The notes below the pieces were generated by a model. That model had not been told where the DNA came from and did no database searches. It worked only from the letters and a program-made list of their open reading frames with translations. Source: CALKYB01 sp964510575 (GTDB taxonomy: Bacteria; Bdellovibrionota_C; UBA2361; SZUA-149; CALKYB01). Taken from it: DNA of 64,000 nucleotides. The number at the start of each line of letters is the position of its first letter. Position 1 is the first letter of the stretch. The DNA is taken from the NCBI GenBank assembly GCA_964510575.1, contig CAZECN010000013.1, positions 7,167 through 71,166 on the forward strand, given 5' to 3'. Made by a program: the position numbers and the translations under genes. This document shows, one piece after another, positions 33,135 through 42,285 of the stretch.

Positions 33135-35273
33135 ATGAGTGAGTCAGAACACAACGTATTGCTTGAAAAAGATGGTGACGTTGCAATCTTAAAATTAGGC
33201 TCCCCGGATGAGAAAGTAGTTATTTTGTCTGAGAAAAGGATGGAGTCTCTGCAAGAAGCTTTACTTACTGTTGGGAAGATGGCGCAGTCCGATGGCTTAA
33301 AAGGCTTAGTTATTGCTGGAGCTCATCACGGCTTATTCTGTGCTGGAGCTGATATTAATATCATTAGAAGTGTTGAGACTGTTGAAGAGGGTCAACGCTT
33401 GGCTAAACAAGGCCAGGATGTTTTTCAGATATTAGAAGATCTTCCCGTGACCACAGTAGCTGCAATATCTGGAGCATGTGTTGGCGGAGGTTGTGAGCTT
33501 GTGTTGGCCTGTGACTACAGAGTCTTGGTGGGTAATTCATCCACTAAAGTGGGCTTACCTGAGGTGAAGCTAGGAATTCTTCCAGGTTTTGGTGGAACTC
33601 AAAGGCTTCCGCGGTTGGTTGGTTTGCAAGCCGCTATGGATATGATTCTAAAGGGAAGGGTTTCCCCAGCACCGATAGCTCTAAAAATAGGACTAGCTGA
33701 TGAACTTGTTGATTCTCCAGACCAGCTTGTTTCTCGATGTATCGATATAGCCTCCGGAAAAAGAAGACCTCCGGCCAAAAGCCTAGGTTTAGTTGATAAG
33801 GCAATTGCCAAGTTTTCGTTTGTTAGAAATTTTGTAAAATCAAAAATAGAGAAGCAGGTCGCTAAAAGCACTGGGGGACATTATCCTGCCCCAGCCAAAG
33901 CAATTGAAGCTGTGTTTGGAGGTTTGGATAACGGCCTTGAGGCTGGCTACCAGCGGGAGGCTAAGTCTCTCGGGGAATTGATAGTTACTCCTGAATGTAA
34001 ATCTCTAGTTCACATTTACTTTTTGACTGAGGAATCGTCCCGCTTAGGAAAGTCTGCTCAGGAGAGAGTAGAGGGTACATCTATCGGAGTGATTGGTGCT
34101 GGGACTATGGGGGCTGGAATTGCAGCATCTTTCTTGATGTCAGGCTATCCAGTTGTGTTAGTCGATACGGTTAAGGAAGCACGTGACCGGGCTAGAGGTC
34201 GGATTGAAAAGATTGTTGGCAAGAAGCGCTCGTTCTCTGAGGCGAAAAAGAAAAAGTGTTTAGAGTCTCTTACATTGACTGATGACCTTGCCAAGTTCTC
34301 TGGAACTGGACTGGTTGTTGAGGCTATTATTGAGGATTTGGAAATAAAGAAAAAGGTTCTTGGTAGCATAGAAAAAGTAGTTGGTGATGATTGTGTTATT
34401 GCTTCTAATACTTCTTCGTTATCAGTTACAGACATTGCTGCAGATCTTGAGCGACCTGGAAATTTTATTGGAATGCATTTCTTTAACCCGGCCGAGAAAA
34501 TGCAGTTGGTCGAATTAGTCTGTGGAGAGAAAACTTCCGATGAGTCTATAGCGATTGTTGCTGCTCTTACGGACAGTTTAGGTAAATACCCAGTAGTCGT
34601 GCAGGATGTACCTGGTTTTCTTGTTAACCGAACCCTAACTCCTTACTTGGTTGAGGCAGCGTACCTTCTTTCCGAAGGGCATTCGGTAAAAGAAATTGAT
34701 AAAGCCGCTACAAAGTTTGGTATGCCTATGGGACCATTGCGTTTGCTAGATGAAATTGGTCTCGATGTAGCTGCGAAAGTGTCGGAGATCATAGAGGCTG
34801 GGTATGGAGTAAGAATGCAAGGGCCGAAGTTTGCTGAAGAGCTCGTGGCTAAAGGGTTTTTCGGTAAAAAGTCTGGCAAAGGATTTTATATATATCCGGA
34901 AGGTAAAGGGAAACCTGAGGTTAATGGAGAATTGTTTTCTTTGCTGGATATTGAAAAGGCCGGAAAAAAGTGTGACAGCGATACAATAGCCAGACGCTTA
35001 AGTTACAGTTTAGTTAATGAAGCTGTAAGATGTTTAGATGAAGGAGTCTCTGGAGTGCCAGGCAAAGGTGCCGCCGGACAAATAGACTTGGCTTCGGTGA
35101 TGGGTACAGGTTTCGCTCCTTTTAGAGGTGGAATTATTAATTATGCTAACTCTGTTGGAGCTGAAAAGCTTCACAAGGATTTAGAAGAGTTTAGTAAACT
35201 CTATGGTGAGCGATTTAGTCCAGCGAAGGGGATAGAGGATAGAGCTGGTTCCGGAGCGAGTTTTAGTTCTTAG
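33135..35273 (+). CDS. fadJ: Fatty acid oxidation complex alpha subunit (enoyl-CoA hydratase / 3-hydroxyacyl-CoA dehydrogenase)
   Basis: This 712-residue protein has two activities. The N-terminal crotonase domain (1 to about 190) has AGADINII, GACVGGGCELVLACDYR and LPEVKLGILPGFGGTQRLPRL with the catalytic Glu residues. The NAD-binding domain begins near residue 318 with VIGAGTMGAGIA and contains HFFNPAEKMQLVEL (catalytic His). Two C-terminal dehydrogenase repeats follow (QDVPGFLVNR, GPLRLLDEIGLDV). It hydrates and oxidises acyl-CoA intermediates. No partner thiolase lies next to it. FadB and FadJ cannot be told apart with certainty here. Confidence 0.92.
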   Translation: MSESEHNVLLEKDGDVAILKLGSPDEKVVILSEKRMESLQEALLTVGKMAQSDGLKGLVIAGAHHGLFCAGADINIIRSVETVEEGQRLAKQGQDVFQILEDLPVTTVAAISGACVGGGCELVLACDYRVLVGNSSTKVGLPEVKLGILPGFGGTQRLPRLVGLQAAMDMILKGRVSPAPIALKIGLADELVDSPDQLVSRCIDIASGKRRPPAKSLGLVDKAIAKFSFVRNFVKSKIEKQVAKSTGGHYPAPAKAIEAVFGGLDNGLEAGYQREAKSLGELIVTPECKSLVHIYFLTEESSRLGKSAQERVEGTSIGVIGAGTMGAGIAASFLMSGYPVVLVDTVKEARDRARGRIEKIVGKKRSFSEAKKKKCLESLTLTDDLAKFSGTGLVVEAIIEDLEIKKKVLGSIEKVVGDDCVIASNTSSLSVTDIAADLERPGNFIGMHFFNPAEKMQLVELVCGEKTSDESIAIVAALTDSLGKYPVVVQDVPGFLVNRTLTPYLVEAAYLLSEGHSVKEIDKAATKFGMPMGPLRLLDEIGLDVAAKVSEIIEAGYGVRMQGPKFAEELVAKGFFGKKSGKGFYIYPEGKGKPEVNGELFSLLDIEKAGKKCDSDTIARRLSYSLVNEAVRCLDEGVSGVPGKGAAGQIDLASVMGTGFAPFRGGIINYANSVGAEKLHKDLEEFSKLYGERFSPAKGIEDRAGSGASFSS

Positions 35274-35274
35274 C

Positions 35275-35982
35275 CTATTCTTTGTTGTTTGCTTTTTTTC
35301 CTAGGCCGGAAATAATCAAGACAAACTCACCTTTTATGCTAGGGCGGTTCTTAAAGTCGTCGAAGATTGACTGAGCGCTACCATTTATACATTCCTCGAA
35401 TTTTTTTGTTAGTTCTCTGGCAATAAAAATAGTCCTTTCTGGCTCTTCATTCGCTAGGACATCCAAAGTTTTTAGGATTCTGTATGGGCTTTCATAAACA
35501 ACAGTAGTCATGTTGGAGTCTAGGGCGCGCTTAAGAAAAGAAGCTCTCCTCCCAGATTTTACCGGAACGAATCCCAAAAATTGAAACTCATGTAAAGGTA
35601 GACCTGAGGCTGACAAAGCAGCTATCAGAGCCGATGCTCCCGGAATCGGCGAAACTGTAAAGCCCTGTTCTATAGCTTCGTTGACTATTCGATAGCCTGG
35701 GTCGCTGATGCAGGGGGTGCCAGCATCTGAGACTAGAGCAAGGTTCTGGCCACTTTCTAAAAGTGTGATTGCTTCTTGAGTTCTGCCATCTTCGTTGTGT
35801 TGATGGTAACTTTTGCATTTAGTTGAAAGGTTATGTCTTTCAGCAAGCTTTCGCCAGTGCCGGGTGTCTTCGCAAAGAATCAGATCTACCTCAGCCAAGG
35901 TTTCCAGGGCACGTTGGCTGATATCGTTTAGGTTGCCTATTGGGGTAGCGACCACATAAAGTATTCCCGTTCCTTTTATCAT
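35275..35982 (-). CDS. rsmI: 16S rRNA (cytidine1402-2'-O)-methyltransferase
   Basis: This 235-residue tetrapyrrole-methylase-fold enzyme shows GILYVVATPIGNLNDIS at the N-terminus, LILCEDTRHWRKL, LVSDAGTPCISDPGYRIV, PGASALIAALSASGLP and ARELTKKFEE. It methylates C1402 in the ribosomal P site. I chose ATG 35982 because it gives the family's usual short N-terminus. The frame extends to TTG 36036 with an AAGG before it. It converges tail to tail with fadJ, with 1 bp between them. Confidence 0.95.
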   Translation of the reverse strand: MIKGTGILYVVATPIGNLNDISQRALETLAEVDLILCEDTRHWRKLAERHNLSTKCKSYHQHNEDGRTQEAITLLESGQNLALVSDAGTPCISDPGYRIVNEAIEQGFTVSPIPGASALIAALSASGLPLHEFQFLGFVPVKSGRRASFLKRALDSNMTTVVYESPYRILKTLDVLANEEPERTIFIARELTKKFEECINGSAQSIFDDFKNRPSIKGEFVLIISGLGKKANNKE

Positions 35983-36060
35983 CCCTTTAGCATACACTAT
36001 GGTGGAGTCTCTGGGAATTAGTCCTGGCTTGACCAAGTAACCTTAACAAAGAAGTCTTAT

Positions 36061-37158
36061 ATGGAGCTTCAAAAGGAAACAGCGCAAGAGTTAGTATATA
36101 GTTGGCGGCCGGGCTGCTCGGTAGAGACTATTGAAGAGATTGCTCAAGATGCTTCAACCAGAAGGTACTTTCGCCTTGCCCTTAAAGATCCTGACCCAAC
36201 TAGTCCTACTTCAATTATTGTTATGAAAATTGCGGACAAGGGTTCTCAGGAAATCGGTGGCGCAGCTTCGGATATCAGCAGTGATTTGGCCTATGTTAGG
36301 TTGACTAAGTTTTTTAAATCCAAGTCTGTCCATGTTCCTTCGATTTATCTTGATGCCCGAGAACAGGGCTTTCTTTTAGTTGAGGATCTAGGAGTTGATA
36401 GTCTAGGTGACATTGTAGATGTAAAGAGTTCTCGCTTTAGCGAGGAGGAAAAGGACGAGATTTATAAAAAAGCGATTGATCAAATCATAGCTATTCAGAA
36501 TTGTCAGGCGGAAGCTAGTTTTTTTGCTTTTAAAAGAGGATTTGATCGAGATCTCTTCTTTAAAGAATGCTCCGAATTTACCGAGTTCTTTTTGCCAACT
36601 CACCACGAGTTTTCTTCCTTAGATTTAGACCGAGTGAATATGATGATTGGCGAACTTTGTCAGGAGCTGTCCCTTAGGCCTCGAGTATTAGCGCATAGAG
36701 ACTTTCACCCTTGGAATTTGCAACTGGACTCGCAGGGTCAGGTTCGAGTTATTGATTTCCAGGATGCGCTTTTGGCTCCAGCGACTTATGACCTTGCTAG
36801 CCTTCTAAATGATAGAGGAGTCGACCAGTTACTTGGGCAACGGAGATGTCGACTTTTGATGCACTATTATTTTTCTAGTGTTGGGGAAAGTAAGGAAAAG
36901 CTAAGAGAGTTTGATAGATGTCTATTACAACGCGATCTGAAAGTTGTTGGCAGGTTTGAGAAACTAGCTGTTACGCGAGGTCTCAGCCGTTATCGAAAGT
37001 GGATCTCTCCAACCTTGTACCGTATAGGTCAAACAATGGAGAGAATCATAAAGGATAGTGCTTCGGAGCCCTATTCTAGAGCCTTAGATAGCTTGTCTAA
37101 TTTATTTCCTGAAGTTGCTGAAGGAAGAAAAAATCCATTTATGTTGAGAGAGGTTTAA
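36061..37158 (+). CDS. amgK: Aminoglycoside phosphotransferase-family amino sugar kinase (AmgK)
   Basis: This 365-residue protein has an APH/choline-kinase fold with LAHRDFHPWNLQLD (catalytic loop) and VIDFQDALLAPATYDLASLL (metal-binding Asp), the exact style of AmgK. AmgK phosphorylates the anomeric position of N-acetylmuramic acid and N-acetylglucosamine in peptidoglycan recycling. The next gene, directly abutting, is its usual partner murU. The divergent neighbour is rsmI. Confidence 0.9.
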   Translation: MELQKETAQELVYSWRPGCSVETIEEIAQDASTRRYFRLALKDPDPTSPTSIIVMKIADKGSQEIGGAASDISSDLAYVRLTKFFKSKSVHVPSIYLDAREQGFLLVEDLGVDSLGDIVDVKSSRFSEEEKDEIYKKAIDQIIAIQNCQAEASFFAFKRGFDRDLFFKECSEFTEFFLPTHHEFSSLDLDRVNMMIGELCQELSLRPRVLAHRDFHPWNLQLDSQGQVRVIDFQDALLAPATYDLASLLNDRGVDQLLGQRRCRLLMHYYFSSVGESKEKLREFDRCLLQRDLKVVGRFEKLAVTRGLSRYRKWISPTLYRIGQTMERIIKDSASEPYSRALDSLSNLFPEVAEGRKNPFMLREV

Positions 37159-37917
37159 ATGACCGACGAGCTTTCTAACTTAGTGTCAGATACTGATGTT
37201 TTTATATTAGCTGCAGGTTTCGGTAAGCGCTTACGACCTTTGACGACTAATTGTCCTAAACCGCTTGTCCAAATAGCCGGAAAGTCTTTGATTGAATGGA
37301 ACCTTGAGTTGCTCACAAGAGCGGGGTTTCAAAGGTTTGTAATCAACTCTCATTATTTGGCTGATCAAATGGAAGAGTATTTCAGTCAGGAGAGATATGA
37401 TTCTTCTAATATTACCCTGGTTCGTGAGCCTGAGATTCTTGGAACGGGTGGGGGAATTAAGAATATCAGAAACTTAGTGCACTCTGAAAATTTTTTGACT
37501 TTCAATAGCGATATCGTAATCGATAAAACTTTTAATCCTGTAAATCTACTGAAGCAGCACTTGAGCTATGACGAAACTCCAGTGGCGACCATGATGCTTA
37601 GGGATTCTCCTGACGCAAAAAGTTTCGGCTTGCTTGGAGTTGATGCGCGAGGAGCTGTTGTCGAACTTTTAGGTGATCGCTTTAGCGAGGAAGAAGTAGA
37701 GAACAGATTGATGTACACCGGTATTCAAGTTCTCTCCCAAAAGGTATTTGACTATATGCCTGGGAGTACGGTTTTCGGAATGACTGAAGAGGTCTACCCT
37801 GCTGTTTTGGGTTCTGGGGAGTTAATCGGCTCGATGGTCTTTGATGGCTACTGGAATGATGCCGGCACTCCTGAGAGACTGAAAGAAGGGGAGAAGTTCC
37901 TTAATCAGTCAATTTAA
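37159..37917 (+). CDS. murU: N-acetylmuramate-1-phosphate uridylyltransferase (MurU-like nucleotidyltransferase)
   Basis: This 252-residue NTP-transferase has FILAAGFGKRLRPLTTNCPKP at the N-terminus, the sugar-phosphate uridylyltransferase LGTGGGIKN and FNSDIVID (metal Asp), and WNDAGTPERL at the C-terminus. MurU makes UDP-MurNAc from MurNAc-1-phosphate. The ATG follows the amgK stop directly, with GAGAGG upstream, so the two are translated together. This supports the AmgK/MurU salvage route over a generic mannose-1-phosphate guanylyltransferase. Confidence 0.88.
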   Translation: MTDELSNLVSDTDVFILAAGFGKRLRPLTTNCPKPLVQIAGKSLIEWNLELLTRAGFQRFVINSHYLADQMEEYFSQERYDSSNITLVREPEILGTGGGIKNIRNLVHSENFLTFNSDIVIDKTFNPVNLLKQHLSYDETPVATMMLRDSPDAKSFGLLGVDARGAVVELLGDRFSEEEVENRLMYTGIQVLSQKVFDYMPGSTVFGMTEEVYPAVLGSGELIGSMVFDGYWNDAGTPERLKEGEKFLNQSI

Positions 37918-37952
37918 TTCAACCTCTTATCGTCTAAAGCTAAGAATTTCTG

Positions 37953-37981
37953 TTGACGTATAACTTTCAGCTCCTTAAACT
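37953..37981 (+). promoter_or_regulatory. Candidate promoter of the PBP gene
   Basis: TTGACG (37953-37958) and TAAACT (37976-37981) with a 17-bp spacer lie about 125 bp before the ATG of the penicillin-binding protein. Strong -35, moderate -10. Confidence 0.45.
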
Positions 37982-38104
37982 AATCAGGTTCGAGGGGTTG
38001 TTGGCCTTAATTTAAAGTTTTTCTCAGCCCCATAGCTTTAATATTTGCTGTGCAGTCGCTCTGCGTGTAAATCGCATGCGCCTGGATCTTTGTACGTTGG
38101 GATT

Positions 38105-39829
38105 ATGTCTGTATATAGGCCTAGTAATGCTAGAAAACGCTCTACAGCTCTGCGCCAACGCCCTATCAAAACAAAAACGAAGTCCCGATCGTTAAGTCAA
38201 AACTCCAATAAAAGCCTAAACCAAACTCGATTCCGTCGCTCCCAGGCAAATTTAGCTAATCTTAAAATAGCTAATCTACTTCCGGTTCATCTCGTAGAGA
38301 ATCGCATGCTTCGGGGCGGTTTGGTTGTAATCGTTTTTTCGCTTGTTCTTTCTTCTGTGCTCGGGGCAGGGAGTGGTGAGCTCGCTGCTACTAGTTTGGA
38401 GACCCCTTCACAGTTGAAGTCGGTTCTCAAGAATGCCAAGCTAAAGAATACTCCCCTTGAAAAAGAAGCTCAGCCGGCTACGATTGTCGCGAAGAGACGA
38501 CCACCAGTGGTAAACATAAAAGGTAGTCAGCTGGAATTATCTGAGAAAGCCGATAAAAATAAAAAGGTTGTTAGTCTCAATTCTAAGTCTGACCTTAGCA
38601 AAACTTCGCCTATTGAGAATTCGCCAACAAAGAACTTGATTGCTCAGCCTAAGAACAAGATTCAGAACTTTACGGCAGCTAGGGCCTCTTTGAAGGCTAA
38701 GGATATACCTCAACCTCAGTTGATTGTTCCAAACATAAAGGAGCCTAAAGAAAAAGAGAAGGGGCCTAGCAATGCTGAGTGGGTTAATGCTTCCGGATTA
38801 ATATCCAGCCTGGCCTCTGGTGGACGTTTCGTTGACCAAAAAGGCTTTAAGCACTCTTTGACAGTGGATAGTAAGTTGCAAAGTGTCGCTGAGGATATTC
38901 TTGATAGATATAAGGTTCCCTGGGGGGCTATCGTTGCGCTCGAGCCAGACACTGGCAAGGTTCTCGCCATGGCTAGTCGAGGCGGGGATTCTGACGGAAA
39001 TCCTATTGCTTTGCGCGCGGGTTTTCCTGCAGCTTCTTTATTTAAGTTGGTTACAGGTGCAGCTGCTATTGAAGAGTCGGGAATGACAAGCCAGTCTATG
39101 GTTAGCTACCGAGGGGGTAATTATTCTTTAAATAAAGGAAACTATCTTCCTGATCGATCTCGCGACAAGAGATCGATGTCTCTAGGAGAAGCTATGGGAA
39201 AATCGGTAAATCCGGTATTTGCCCGGGTTGCACTTGGAGAGTTAAGTGCTGATATTTTAAAAGACTATGCTTCTAAGTTTGGGTTTTTTGATCCAGTTTC
39301 TTTCGACCTGCCGGTTGAAGCCAGTTCGTTCGCAACTATTGAGGATGACTTTCAATTAGCAAGAACATCTGCTGGATTTGGAGAAGTTGGAATTAGTCCT
39401 CTTCACGCAGCTGTTTTGTCAGCTTCTATTGGCAATGGTGGGGTAATGATGAGGCCCTATATAGTTGATCAAGTTGAAGATCAGTTTGGTAGGCTAGTAA
39501 GGAAGGGGAGCCCTCAATCTCTCGGAAGAATAGTTCTGGATTCTACTGCCCAAGAGCTTACGGGGATGATGGAGAAAACCCTAACAACTGGAACTGGTAG
39601 AAAACAGTTTAGACGTTGGAAGGGAAGAGATTTTAAGATAGCTGGAAAGACAGGAACTCTTAGCGGTAAGAATCCAAAAGGGCGTTATCACTGGTTCGTG
39701 GGAAATGCTCCTTCAGTTAAACCTGATATTTCGGTAGCCGCTCTGGTAATTGACCCAGGTAATGCCAGAATTAACGGCACAGGAATGGCCAGGCTTTTCT
39801 TGGAAAAGTTTTTTAAGGGTCAAGGGTGA
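38105..39829 (+). CDS. Penicillin-binding protein, transpeptidase only
   Basis: This 574-residue protein begins with a very basic cytoplasmic tail (RKRSTALRQRPIKTKTK), then one membrane helix (about 70-92), a long low-complexity linker (about 95-225) and a transpeptidase domain. Active-site motifs are S311-L-F-K, S367-V-N and K515-T-G. There is no transglycosylase or PASTA domain. It cross-links peptidoglycan in the periplasm. It is not a clear FtsI or MrdA. I chose ATG 38105 (MSVYRPS) over a frame opening at 38045. Its stop overlaps the start of a small secreted ORF. Confidence 0.88.
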   Translation: MSVYRPSNARKRSTALRQRPIKTKTKSRSLSQNSNKSLNQTRFRRSQANLANLKIANLLPVHLVENRMLRGGLVVIVFSLVLSSVLGAGSGELAATSLETPSQLKSVLKNAKLKNTPLEKEAQPATIVAKRRPPVVNIKGSQLELSEKADKNKKVVSLNSKSDLSKTSPIENSPTKNLIAQPKNKIQNFTAARASLKAKDIPQPQLIVPNIKEPKEKEKGPSNAEWVNASGLISSLASGGRFVDQKGFKHSLTVDSKLQSVAEDILDRYKVPWGAIVALEPDTGKVLAMASRGGDSDGNPIALRAGFPAASLFKLVTGAAAIEESGMTSQSMVSYRGGNYSLNKGNYLPDRSRDKRSMSLGEAMGKSVNPVFARVALGELSADILKDYASKFGFFDPVSFDLPVEASSFATIEDDFQLARTSAGFGEVGISPLHAAVLSASIGNGGVMMRPYIVDQVEDQFGRLVRKGSPQSLGRIVLDSTAQELTGMMEKTLTTGTGRKQFRRWKGRDFKIAGKTGTLSGKNPKGRYHWFVGNAPSVKPDISVAALVIDPGNARINGTGMARLFLEKFFKGQG

Positions 39830-40086
39830 AAAGCTTTACGTTAATTTTCTTTCCATTCTTTATTCTCTTTTTCTTGACTAGTATTGCTGTGCCTAACAAC
39901 TCAAGTGAATTCTCACCAAAAAATTCCTCCAATTTACTGACCTTTGCTCCGGATGTCCTCCTTTCCTTTTTTGAAATAGAGAGGCCAAGGGAAGGGAGCT
40001 TACTTGATAGACCTTCTGAGGAAGATTTGGGAGATAAACCCCTGTTTGAGCGAGTAAAGTTTTTACCTAATGGCCATAGGTATTAA
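39826..40086 (+). CDS. Small secreted or anchored protein coupled to the PBP gene
   Basis: This 86-residue protein has a strong signal sequence (MKSFTLIFFPFFILFFLTSI) and a polar C-terminal part (RPREGSLLDRPSEEDLGDK). No family recognised. The GTG start overlaps the PBP stop codon by 4 nt (GTGA), so it is probably translated by coupling. It may act with the PBP, but that is inference from position. The 122 bp after it show no gene. Confidence 0.55.
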   Translation: MKSFTLIFFPFFILFFLTSIAVPNNSSEFSPKNSSNLLTFAPDVLLSFFEIERPREGSLLDRPSEEDLGDKPLFERVKFLPNGHRY

Positions 40087-40208
40087 ATAATCCAAGTTCC
40101 AGAGCCATTGGCAAGTGCCCCAGAAAAGACTAAACTCCTGATTTTTTAGCCCTTTGATAACAAAGGACCAGCGTTGCTTGGCAATGCCAGAGAATCAAAT
40201 TTCAACCA

Positions 40209-41069
40209 TTGTTTGCTTTACTAAAATACCTTCCGCGAAATTTTATAAGTTGGCTTACCGGACGCCTAGTGTCTGTGCCTCTCCCTTCCTTTTTCTTAGT
40301 TCCCCTCATTAAGTCATATGCCAAGTTCTACGGAGTGAACTTAACAGAAGTGCAAAATCAGCTTGGTGATTTCCGCAGTTTTTCTGATTTTTTTGTTAGA
40401 GATCTGGTGGAGGATGCTAGACCCCTAGGCGATGGATTTGTAAGTCCTGCTGATGGAAGGATTGATCAATTTGGTAGTTTCTCCTCTACTCGTCTAATTC
40501 AGGCTAAAGGTAAAGAGTATGATCTGGTCAATTTTCTAGGAGAAAAAGCTTGGGCTGAGGGATATAAAGATGGAAGTTTTATTACCGTTTATTTATCCCC
40601 AGCTGATTATCACAATGTTCATGTTCCCTTCGACAGTTGCCTAAAGGAGATGTCCTATATCCCTGGCACCCTATGGCCAGTGAATAGCTGGTCAGTCGAA
40701 AATATTGAAGAACTTTTTTCTGTTAATGAGAGGGTGGTCTTTCGACTAGAGACTGAACAGGGAAGTGAGTTTCTATTAGTTATGGTTGGAGCGACCAATG
40801 TTGGCTCAATTGGAGTTAGTTTTTCTGATTTTAAAACCAATACATTGAAGAGGATTACTGCTGGAGCTGGTCAGGTTCAATCCAAGGTCAATCCAGAGAT
40901 TGACTTTGCTAGGGGCGATAAACTAGGGAGTTTTTTCTTAGGCTCAACGGTGGTTTTGATATTTAGGTCTGGAGAGATGAACTTTGATAAGATCTCCTTG
41001 GGGCAGAAAATTAAACTAGGTCAGACTTTAGGAGAGCTTGATGGAGCTAATAATAGGTCTAAGAGGTAG
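40209..41069 (+). CDS. psd: Phosphatidylserine decarboxylase proenzyme
   Basis: This 286-residue enzyme makes phosphatidylethanolamine. It has FSDFFVRDL, VSPADGRID, DYHNVHVPFD with the catalytic His, and the self-cleavage motif L-G-S-T at 244-247 (Ser246 yields the pyruvoyl group). Length fits the bacterial class I form. The start is probably TTG 40209, the only in-frame start codon after the upstream stop at 40158. No good ribosome binding site is visible. The 3' end overlaps hemC by 29 nt. Confidence 0.93.
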   Translation: MFALLKYLPRNFISWLTGRLVSVPLPSFFLVPLIKSYAKFYGVNLTEVQNQLGDFRSFSDFFVRDLVEDARPLGDGFVSPADGRIDQFGSFSSTRLIQAKGKEYDLVNFLGEKAWAEGYKDGSFITVYLSPADYHNVHVPFDSCLKEMSYIPGTLWPVNSWSVENIEELFSVNERVVFRLETEQGSEFLLVMVGATNVGSIGVSFSDFKTNTLKRITAGAGQVQSKVNPEIDFARGDKLGSFFLGSTVVLIFRSGEMNFDKISLGQKIKLGQTLGELDGANNRSKR

Positions 41070-41943
41070 TAAGCTCTCTCTAGTTCAGGGCGAGAGTCTT
41101 CAGAAAATGTTAAGTGACTTGGGGCTTAGCTCGTCCTTGAAAGTAATCAAGACTACCGGGGATAAGCGATCCCAAGGCGCTAAGCTAAAGCATGCCCAAG
41201 ATAAGCAAGAGTGGGTAGCTGAAATAGAAGAGGCTCTTCAATTAAAGGAAATTGACCTTGCTCTGCATTCTGGAAAAGATGTTCCTGTAGGGATTAGCCC
41301 TGGCTCTAAAATTGAGGCTTTGTCGAACATAGCCTCTAGAGAAGATATATTTATATCATCGAAATCTTTTGGCTCGGTTGAGGAGATCCCTGAGGGTTTA
41401 AAAATCGGCACTTCTAGTGAGAGAAGAAAGAAACAGTTGCAAAGGCTTTTCAAGGCACCGGAAATTTTGCCCATAAGGGGAAATATTGATACCCGCCTAA
41501 AAAAACTTGAGGAGGGTTCACTTGATGGAATTGTTCTTGCTAGGGCTGGAATTGAACGCCTAGGACTGACCCCTTCTAGTTCGATCCAGCTACCTTTTCT
41601 TACGGCAGTAGCTCAGGGAATTTTAGCGATACAATATAGAGAGGAAGATCTTAATATTGCTAAGCTGATTCCTTCTTTGACTAATGTGGAGGCCCAGTTA
41701 GTTTTTGCAACTGAAAGATTGTTTATTGAAAAAATTGGAGCAGATTGTCACTCCGCAGTTGGTGTCAGAGCCCAAATTAAAGACGATCTTTTGACTCTTA
41801 AGTGCGATGTCTTTCAGCCTGATGGTGGACGTTTTTTTGAAGGTGAGCTTACTGGAGATATTGCAGAGTCAGGACTGCTAGTTAATCAACTAGCTGAAGA
41901 GTTATTTTCTGAGTTGGGGTATGATTTGTTTAGTGGAGCTTAG
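41041..41943 (+). CDS. hemC: Hydroxymethylbilane synthase (porphobilinogen deaminase)
   Basis: This 300-residue enzyme joins four porphobilinogens into hydroxymethylbilane for heme synthesis. Visible are GLRGSKLSLVQ, DLALHSGKDVP (catalytic Asp region), LPIRGNIDTRLKKLEEG, VAQGILAI and the dipyrromethane cofactor cysteine C236 in GADCHSAVG. The ATG at 41041 has AGGAGAG upstream and lies inside the end of psd in another frame, so translation is coupled. Heme supply links it to the oxidase genes at 1-6700. Confidence 0.96.
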   Translation: MELIIGLRGSKLSLVQGESLQKMLSDLGLSSSLKVIKTTGDKRSQGAKLKHAQDKQEWVAEIEEALQLKEIDLALHSGKDVPVGISPGSKIEALSNIASREDIFISSKSFGSVEEIPEGLKIGTSSERRKKQLQRLFKAPEILPIRGNIDTRLKKLEEGSLDGIVLARAGIERLGLTPSSSIQLPFLTAVAQGILAIQYREEDLNIAKLIPSLTNVEAQLVFATERLFIEKIGADCHSAVGVRAQIKDDLLTLKCDVFQPDGGRFFEGELTGDIAESGLLVNQLAEELFSELGYDLFSGA

Positions 41944-42116
41944 ATGCCTTTTCCAACTTCACCCATCCAGTGCCTTGGGATGTAGCCTTCGGCTCCTCTT
42001 GACTCGTAGTAAATCTTCTCACTCATTTTCTCAGTGTCTTCTTGCATCATCGCACCTGCGAAGCCGATGGCCATTAAGAGGACTACTCCCATGAATATGC
42101 TAAATGCTTTTCCCAT
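41940..42116 (-). CDS. Small membrane protein, 58 residues
   Basis: On the minus strand, ATG 42116 opens a 58-codon frame: MGKAFSIFMGVVLLMAIGFA forms one membrane helix, followed by a charged part with EDTEKMSEKIYYESRG and the end IPRHWMGEVGKGI. Its stop codon lies on the opposite strand over the hemC stop (41941-41943). An AGG sits about 11 nt before the ATG. It looks like a real small membrane protein on composition, but no family is recognised. Confidence 0.5.
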   Translation of the reverse strand: MGKAFSIFMGVVLLMAIGFAGAMMQEDTEKMSEKIYYESRGAEGYIPRHWMGEVGKGI

Positions 42117-42136
42117 AAAATATTCGACCTGTTAAA

Positions 42137-42174
42137 TTTTTAAACTCTCTTTAGTTATGACTAAAGTTTAAAAA
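42137..42174. other. AT-rich hairpin between ispH and the small membrane ORF
   Basis: TTTTTAAACT plus TTAGT (42137-42155, with a small bulge) pairs with ACTAAAGTTTAAAAA (42160-42174) around a TATG loop. On the minus strand it lies after ispH and just before the 58-residue ORF, so it could end ispH transcription or structure the ORF leader. The rest of 42117-42285 shows nothing further. Confidence 0.35.
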
Positions 42175-42285
42175 CTGTCGCAATCTAAGGGGTAAAGGCT
42201 TATAAATATTGAACTATTTATGTGGTTCAGGGCTCTAGCTAGCGGCTAAGGCGCTTTAGAGACTTGAGTTATCAATGAGGAGAAC

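Noticed and set aside
37981..38010. tRNA-like GGTTCGAGG near 37988
   Set aside because: No acceptor or anticodon stem can be built around it.
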